Source: Acidobacteriota bacterium (GTDB lineage: Bacteria; Acidobacteriota; Blastocatellia; UBA7656). Taken from it: 64,000 nucleotides of DNA. The notes under the pieces are model-generated. The model was not told the origin of the DNA. It ran no database searches and saw nothing but the letters and a program-made list of their open reading frames with translations. The DNA lies in assembly GCA_040754075.1 (NCBI GenBank), contig JBFMDH010000038.1, positions 1 through 64,000 of the forward strand, read 5' to 3'. Below, one piece after another: positions 58,904 to 64,000 of this stretch (position 1 is its first letter; each line of letters begins with the position of its first letter). The position numbers and the translations under genes are program-made.

Positions 58904-60391
58904 ATGCTGGAAGAATACAGGAGAGAATACACAGACTTTAATAATCAATTCATGCGCGAGTATTACCTGTTCCTCTCAGGTCAAAAGAGCGAACTGGAAT
59001 TGACGCGGATTTACGAACGCTACAGCGATTTATTTACTGCCGATGCGATTAGTCGCCTGAAACAACTGCTCGATACGAGTTCGCCGGATTTTGAAACCCT
59101 ACGCGCTTCGATTAATCACCTGTTGCAGTTTGCCACCGACCATTACCTCGAAAATGCCGCGAAAACCTTAACCGAAGAGGTCAGCCGATTTGAATCGCGT
59201 TCCAGCATCCAATGGCAGGGACGCGAGATTACTTTCCAGGGCGCAATGGTGGCAATCAAAACCGAAGGTGACCGCGATTTGCGGCGCGACCTTTATAAAA
59301 AACGCGCAGAATTAATCGCAGCCTCGAATGATTTGCGGGTCGAAAGAATTGCCAAACTACAGGGCGCAGCCCAAACCCTGGGGTTTACCAGTTACGCCAA
59401 TCTTTATGAAACGCTTCGCAAAAAAGATTATTCGCAACTTGCCGGTGAAGTGCAGAACTTGCTCGATAAAACCGAAATCGTTTATGTTCAACGCCTCGAC
59501 GAAGCCTTGCGCCAAACCCTCAACATTCGCATTGAAGACGCTGAACGGGTTGATGCGTTGTACTTTTTAAATTTGAGCGGATTTGACAGGCGGTTTCCTG
59601 CCGGTGAATTGTTGCGGGTTTATCAAGACACGATGGCAGGTTTAGGCATTCATATCGAGAGCCAGAAAAATGTTTTCATTGATGATGCGGAACGTCCGCG
59701 TAAAAGTCCGCGCGCGTTTTGCGCGCCGATTCGCGTGCCCGAAGAGATTAAACTGGTCATCCGTCCGGTTGGCGGGCAATCCGATTATCAGGCGATGCTA
59801 CACGAAGGCGGGCATGCTCAACATTACGCCTGGGCATCTGCCGAGTTGAGTCCCGAATTTAAATACACCGGCGATTACGGACTCACGGAAACCTTTGCAT
59901 TTCTCTTTGACCATCTGCCGCAGGAAAGCGCCTGGCTGGCGCAAACCCTCAATTTCCGCGACAGCAAAAACTACATTCATTCGTCGAAACTTTCGCGACT
60001 GTTGATGACCCGACGCTATGCCGGAAAATTAATTTATGAATACGAACTGCATTCATCGGGCGATTTCAATAAGGGGGCGAAGCTGTATGCCGAGCAACAA
60101 ACTAACTCGACGAAATTCAACACGCCTGAAGTCGATTTTCTCACTGATATGGATGACAGTTTTTATTCGGCGAATTATCTGCGCGCCTGGGCGTTTGAAG
60201 TCATGTTGCGCGATTATCTAAAGACCAAATTTGATAATAAGTGGTGGACGTCGCGCCGCGCCGGAAATTTCCTGAAAGACATCTGGGACACCGGCGACCG
60301 TTTCGATGCCGATGAAATCGCTTCGCAAATCGGACTGGGGGCAATCAGTTTCGATATGTTGATTGACGAATTCAACCGCGAATTGCGCTAG
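58904..60391 (+). CDS. M3-like oligoendopeptidase family metallopeptidase
   Basis: A 495-residue, mainly helical protein resembling M3 oligoendopeptidases. The zinc motif HEGGHAQHY fits HEXXH and is preceded by PVGGQSDYQAML. GLTETFAFLFDHL about 25 residues later supplies the third-ligand glutamate. LRAWAFEVMLRDYLKTKF and a late YSANY tyrosine-rich block match substrate-binding regions of the family. No signal peptide, so it likely digests peptides in the cytoplasm. It is shorter than classical PepF (about 600 residues). The ATG at 58904 is used without a visible Shine-Dalgarno. Confidence 0.82.
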   Translation: MLEEYRREYTDFNNQFMREYYLFLSGQKSELELTRIYERYSDLFTADAISRLKQLLDTSSPDFETLRASINHLLQFATDHYLENAAKTLTEEVSRFESRSSIQWQGREITFQGAMVAIKTEGDRDLRRDLYKKRAELIAASNDLRVERIAKLQGAAQTLGFTSYANLYETLRKKDYSQLAGEVQNLLDKTEIVYVQRLDEALRQTLNIRIEDAERVDALYFLNLSGFDRRFPAGELLRVYQDTMAGLGIHIESQKNVFIDDAERPRKSPRAFCAPIRVPEEIKLVIRPVGGQSDYQAMLHEGGHAQHYAWASAELSPEFKYTGDYGLTETFAFLFDHLPQESAWLAQTLNFRDSKNYIHSSKLSRLLMTRRYAGKLIYEYELHSSGDFNKGAKLYAEQQTNSTKFNTPEVDFLTDMDDSFYSANYLRAWAFEVMLRDYLKTKFDNKWWTSRRAGNFLKDIWDTGDRFDADEIASQIGLGAISFDMLIDEFNRELR

Positions 60392-60472
60392 CGATTTTTA
60401 ATCGACCACGCTCTTGAGCGTTGGTAGTTTTCCAAACACGTAAACTTAAAGCTTGATTTCATCCCTTTACCA

Positions 60473-61567
60473 ATGGCCAGAATAATCAAAGTCAGACTTG
60501 CAGAGCGCAGCTACGAAATAAATATCGCTGTCGGTTTATTGGATAAACTTGGCGACTTAACCCGCGCGGCAATCGGAGACAAAGAACGCAACCTCATCAT
60601 CGTCAGTAATCCGACGGTGTACGCGCTGTATGGCAAACGAGTGGAGCGCGCGTTTAAACAGGCCGGTTTTCATACGCAAAAATTTTTAATGCCCGACGGC
60701 GAGCGTTTTAAAAGTCTGAAAACTGCCGAATCGCTTTATAAATTTTTAATTGAGCAGAGAGTCGAACGTTCGGACGTTATCGTCGCGCTGGGTGGCGGTG
60801 TGGTTGGCGACCTCGCGGGATTTGTCGCGGCAACCTATTTGCGCGGCATCAAATTCATTCAAATTCCGACCACCTTGATTGCCCAGATTGATAGTTCAAT
60901 CGGCGGCAAAACCGGGGTCAATCACCAACTGGGTAAAAATCTCATCGGCGCTTTTCATCAACCCTCGCTCGTGGTTATCGATAGCCTGACCTTACGGACA
61001 CTGCCACCGCGTGAAATTCAGGCGGGTTTACAGGAAGCCATCAAATACGGGGTCATCAAAGACCGCAAACTGTTTCACTTCATCGCAAAAAATATGCTGA
61101 CATTCAAAAGCGGCGATGATGCGGCATTTGAACATTTGATTGCGCGTTCCTGTGAAATCAAAGCGCGGGTGGTTGAACGCGATGAACACGAAGGCAATTT
61201 GCGGCGCATTCTTAATTTCGGTCACACTGTGGGGCATGCGCTGGAAGCCGTTACCCATTATCGTCGCTTTCTGCATGGTGAAGCCGTTGGTCTGGGAATG
61301 CGCGCCGCCGCCCGCATTGCCGAACGCGCCGGTCTGCTTTCGCGAAAAGACGCTCAGGCAATCAATGATGCGGTTTTAAGTGTTGGTCAACTTCCTTCGA
61401 CAAATACTCTTGCCCTTGATGCTATAATGGAGGCGATGCAACGCGATAAAAAAGCCGAAAGCGGACGCCTTGCTTTTGTGCTGCCGATTGCAATCGGTCG
61501 CGTGGTTATCAAATCCGATTTGCCCCTGCCATTAATTAAATCTGCAATCAAAGAGACACTTTTGTAG
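60473..61567 (+). CDS. aroB: 3-dehydroquinate synthase
   Basis: The second enzyme of the shikimate pathway, 364 residues, converting DAHP to 3-dehydroquinate with NAD and a divalent metal. The NAD-binding and core motif is DVIVALGGGVVGDLAGFVAATYLRGI, followed by IPTTLIAQIDSSIGGKTGVN. The zinc ligands are Glu in GLQEAIKYG, His in LNFGHTVGHALEA and His in FLHGEAVGLGMRAA. Length is as expected. ATG at 60473 with no strong Shine-Dalgarno. No other aro genes lie next to it, and the following DUF4845-like gene is unrelated. Confidence 0.96.
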   Translation: MARIIKVRLAERSYEINIAVGLLDKLGDLTRAAIGDKERNLIIVSNPTVYALYGKRVERAFKQAGFHTQKFLMPDGERFKSLKTAESLYKFLIEQRVERSDVIVALGGGVVGDLAGFVAATYLRGIKFIQIPTTLIAQIDSSIGGKTGVNHQLGKNLIGAFHQPSLVVIDSLTLRTLPPREIQAGLQEAIKYGVIKDRKLFHFIAKNMLTFKSGDDAAFEHLIARSCEIKARVVERDEHEGNLRRILNFGHTVGHALEAVTHYRRFLHGEAVGLGMRAAARIAERAGLLSRKDAQAINDAVLSVGQLPSTNTLALDAIMEAMQRDKKAESGRLAFVLPIAIGRVVIKSDLPLPLIKSAIKETLL

Positions 61568-61641
61568 CCAGACCATTTTATTCAACCTCCATTTGTGTCG
61601 GGCGAGCTAACATATTGAGATTTGTGTTTGAGGAAACGATT

Positions 61642-62019
61642 ATGAGCAATTTATCAAATGCCCGCGTCAATGAACGCGGCGCCGTCAGTATAAAAACCAT
61701 TCTGGTGATGATGCTTTCAGCTCTCACGATTTTTTCGGTGCTTAAAATTACGCCGGTTTATATGGAACAGCGCCAGGTGGTATATGAAGTTGATGAGTTA
61801 GCCAACAAAGCTGCGGTGAGAAATTTGAAAGCTGATGAGGTTAAAAAAGCTGCTGAAAGCTTGCGCGCCAAATATGAGTTACCGGAAGGCAGCATCAACG
61901 TGATGAATGTCAGTGAAAATAAAACCCAGATCAATGTTTCGTATAACCGCGTCATTGATTTGTTGCTCACGAAATACAATTGGAAAGTCGATTATCTGGC
62001 AAACGGCAAATCGTTCTAG
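61642..62019 (+). CDS. DUF4845-like single-pass membrane protein
   Basis: A 125-residue small protein. An N-terminal transmembrane helix (IKTILVMMLSALTIFSVLKI) is followed by a periplasmic part with helical and beta segments (VVYEVDELANKAAVRNLKAD, then KTQINVSYNRVIDLLLTKYNWKVDY). This layout matches DUF4845, whose function is not known. GAGGAAA lies before the ATG at 61642, favouring it over the upstream frame from 61615. It lies between aroB and the M16-like gene on the same strand. Confidence 0.72.
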   Translation: MSNLSNARVNERGAVSIKTILVMMLSALTIFSVLKITPVYMEQRQVVYEVDELANKAAVRNLKADEVKKAAESLRAKYELPEGSINVMNVSENKTQINVSYNRVIDLLLTKYNWKVDYLANGKSF

Positions 62020-62173
62020 GTCACTCTGGTTTGCCATTCACCAGGCTTTGCTTACCGGACGCGACCGCGCAAAAGTGGTGACGGGCAAATCAGGACGGCG
62101 CAGACCGTGCATTGACTCTTTAATGAATGCGCTTCTATGATTTTAGAAAGTGTTTTCATTAAGGAGTAGCATC

Positions 62174-64000
62174 GTGCATCGTTTAATCTGCAAATCTTTC
62201 ATCCTTTTATTCCTGTTTATTTCTTTCCTCTGTTCACAAACGCTGGCGCAAAGCGGCAGAGGTCGTCCGGTCAACCCGGCGCGCAATCCCGGCAATCCTG
62301 CTGCTACACCTGCGCAACCGGTCACCGTCCCGGAAGCCACTTCGGTTATTAAACAGGAACAACTTGCCAATACCGCACGATTCGTCTTGAAAAATGGCAT
62401 CACGGTAATCATTCGTGAAGCCCACGCCTATCCGCTGGTGGCTGTTGAAGCGCGTTTCAAAACCGGCTTATTCAATGAACCCGAATCTGCCAAAGGCTTC
62501 TCCGCTCTGGTTGCGCGAATGATGTTTCGCGGCACGCAATTCAGAAAAGCCGAACAAATCCTGAGTGACACACGCGCCATTGGCATATTGATGAATGATG
62601 CTTCGGCTTATGAACACACGTCGATTAATCTGATTTCGCCGCAGAACAAAATTAAAGAAGCCCTGGCGATTCAAGCCGATTTGTTGCAAAACCCGTTATT
62701 TGCCGCCGAAGATTTAAGCCGCGAACTCGCTTTGAATGAAGATGTTTTCACAACCAGCTTGATTACCGCGCGTGAAAAGGCAGGCGCGTTTTTTGATGCC
62801 GCGACCAATGCACAATTGAAAAGTTTTAATCCTGAAAATTATTCAGTGTCGCGCTTGCTCAACTTGTCGCAAAATATTTCAAGCGGCAATTTTCAACTCA
62901 ATCCGCAGATTACCCGCGAACAATTGCTTGAGTTTTATCAAAGCCATTTTCGCCCGGACAATTTAATCATCACAGTGGTCGGCGATGTCGTGACCTTCAA
63001 TGTGCTGGTTGAAATTCAAAGGCTTTACGGCACCTTCAAAATTCAACCTGTAACTGCTGTTCAACCAACGCCGGCTACAACCACAACGACAAAAGGCAAG
63101 CCTGCGGCAACACAGGCGGCTTCTACCAAATCACAAGCACCGAAGCCCAGCACCGCAACCAATCCGTCCGCGAAACCAGGCGAAGCGGCAAATCAACCGA
63201 GCGCGCCAAGCCCTGCTAAACTTGATGCCAGCGGTTCGCAAACCTCAGCTCCGACAACCGCGCCAGCGCCGCCAACAGAAGCCTTGCGCTACGGCAATGA
63301 ACGCGGCGACATCGGTCAATCAATTGTGAATGTCGGTTTTCAAGTAGCGGGTTTTAATACAAAAGAATGGGTGGCGATTGAATTGCTTAACGCGATCATG
63401 GCACAGGGCAGAGGTTCACGGCTGCACAGAAGTTTGGTTCAAGAACAAGCTCTGGCAAGCCATATTGAATCGAATTATTTGCCTTTCGCTGAAAAAGGAT
63501 TTTTGTTTGTTCGGATGCTTGTGCCACCGAGTGGCATTGATAAAGCTGAAGCAACGTTGTTCAGAGAGTTGAATCTTTTGCGTCGCGAAATCCCTGCTGC
63601 AAGCGAAATGGCACGCGCCAAAATGCTTCTTGAAAAACGTTTCTTTGAAACGACAAACGACTATGCCACCCAAGCCGCATTGCTTGCCCACGCAGAAGCC
63701 GCGCAAGGCGGGATTCGCGCCCACCTCGATTATCTGAAAACGCTGCGCGCCGTCACCGCAGAAGATGTTCAGCGCATCGCTGCAAAATATCTGGCGCTGA
63801 TAAACACGTCAGCCTATGAGTACGAATCGGGTTTTGCGCCGCCACGCAGTTTCGATGCAGCCAAGTTCAGTGAAACGGTTCTCGCCTGGGCACCGAGTTT
63901 TGCAGAACCGGTTGATGCCAAACAGGTGCGCTCAACAGCGGAATCCGCGAAAGCCACGGTGAACGCAACAGGAGTTGAGAAATCCGCAGACCAGTTGGGA
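62174..64000 (+). CDS. M16 family zinc-peptidase-like protein, non-catalytic, cut by the window end
   Basis: A 5'-complete, 3'-truncated gene of at least 609 codons. It starts at GTG 62174 with AAGGAG 7 nt upstream and has a signal peptide (SFILLFLFISFLCSQTLA). Two M16 halves are visible (FVLKNGITVIIREAHAYPLV, and from about residue 385 RGDIGQSIVNVGFQ). A Pro/Thr/Ser-rich linker sits at about 295-370. Where active M16 proteases read HFLEHMLFKGT, this reads ALVARMMFRGT, so all three HXXEH positions are changed. It is probably the inactive partner of a heterodimer, as in many bacterial M16 pairs; the active gene may follow beyond 64000. Confidence 0.85.
   Translation, partial: MHRLICKSFILLFLFISFLCSQTLAQSGRGRPVNPARNPGNPAATPAQPVTVPEATSVIKQEQLANTARFVLKNGITVIIREAHAYPLVAVEARFKTGLFNEPESAKGFSALVARMMFRGTQFRKAEQILSDTRAIGILMNDASAYEHTSINLISPQNKIKEALAIQADLLQNPLFAAEDLSRELALNEDVFTTSLITAREKAGAFFDAATNAQLKSFNPENYSVSRLLNLSQNISSGNFQLNPQITREQLLEFYQSHFRPDNLIITVVGDVVTFNVLVEIQRLYGTFKIQPVTAVQPTPATTTTTKGKPAATQAASTKSQAPKPSTATNPSAKPGEAANQPSAPSPAKLDASGSQTSAPTTAPAPPTEALRYGNERGDIGQSIVNVGFQVAGFNTKEWVAIELLNAIMAQGRGSRLHRSLVQEQALASHIESNYLPFAEKGFLFVRMLVPPSGIDKAEATLFRELNLLRREIPAASEMARAKMLLEKRFFETTNDYATQAALLAHAEAAQGGIRAHLDYLKTLRAVTAEDVQRIAAKYLALINTSAYEYESGFAPPRSFDAAKFSETVLAWAPSFAEPVDAKQVRSTAESAKATVNATGVEKSADQLG

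Noticed and set aside
1-64000. tRNA, rRNA and prophage genes
   Set aside because: Reading both strands I saw no tRNA-like cloverleaf context, rRNA sequence or phage structural gene that I could support; a tRNA scan would be decisive.

Overview
The window looks like a chromosomal segment of a soil-type Acidobacteriota, perhaps class Blastocatellia. This is inferred from gene content: an Oar-type carboxypeptidase-regulatory/TonB receptor, an acidobacterial-style VWFA-related protein, an FG-GAP/ASPIC (CRTAC1-like) protein, paired TPR proteins, a MglB/MglA pair, several cytochrome c proteins, and moderate G+C. No rRNA, tRNA or CRISPR array was seen. Many gene starts were moved downstream of the longest open frame because a Shine-Dalgarno or signal peptide fits an internal start better.

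Layout. 0.2-8 kb: an M20 deacylase; mglB-mglA behind a good sigma70-type promoter; a leftward ACP / ketoacyl synthase / alpha-oxoamine synthase group (lipid-like); a serine hydrolase coupled to an rRNA methylase. 8-14.6 kb: an APC permease with a Usp-like tail; an A+T-rich AAA ATPase (DUF3696-like) coupled to a PIN-domain protein, a candidate defence or toxin pair; yqeY, larB and a CBS protein. 14.6-24 kb: a cupin; an exported rhodanese with an in-frame TGA at its active-site loop cysteine (candidate selenoprotein); an M20 amidohydrolase, an esterase, a methyltransferase, a sorbosone-type dehydrogenase and a MOSC protein; a solitary integron gene cassette with a textbook attC; then a SigZ-like sigma factor and a double cupin. 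24-34 kb: a TonB receptor, a secreted HEXXH protein, xisH-xisI, an amidohydrolase fused to an Mpo1-like membrane domain, a PAP2 protein and a heptaheme cytochrome. 34-44 kb: a GMC oxidoreductase with a partner protein, CRTAC1-like, NTF2-like, two TPR proteins and a VWA protein. 44-50 kb: a leftward deoxysugar (L-fucose/L-rhamnose type) oxidation operon, a SWIM-finger protein and a winged-helix protein. 50-57 kb: an Oar-like receptor, a PerR/Fur regulator facing a cytochrome c peroxidase gene whose promoter overlaps a PerR-box-like palindrome, then a Tat-exported phosphoesterase and a cytochrome c. 57-64 kb: rdgB, a probable small RNA with an intrinsic terminator, an M3-like peptidase, aroB, a DUF4845-like protein and a truncated M16-like protein without its zinc motif.

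Intergenic DNA carries many short tandem repeats of 7- or 8-nt units, often as two opposed arms forming long hairpins, plus three other palindromic element families. The most unusual items are the TGA-containing rhodanese, the lone integron cassette, the ATPase-PIN pair, the amidohydrolase-Mpo1 fusion and the heptad/octad repeat hairpins.
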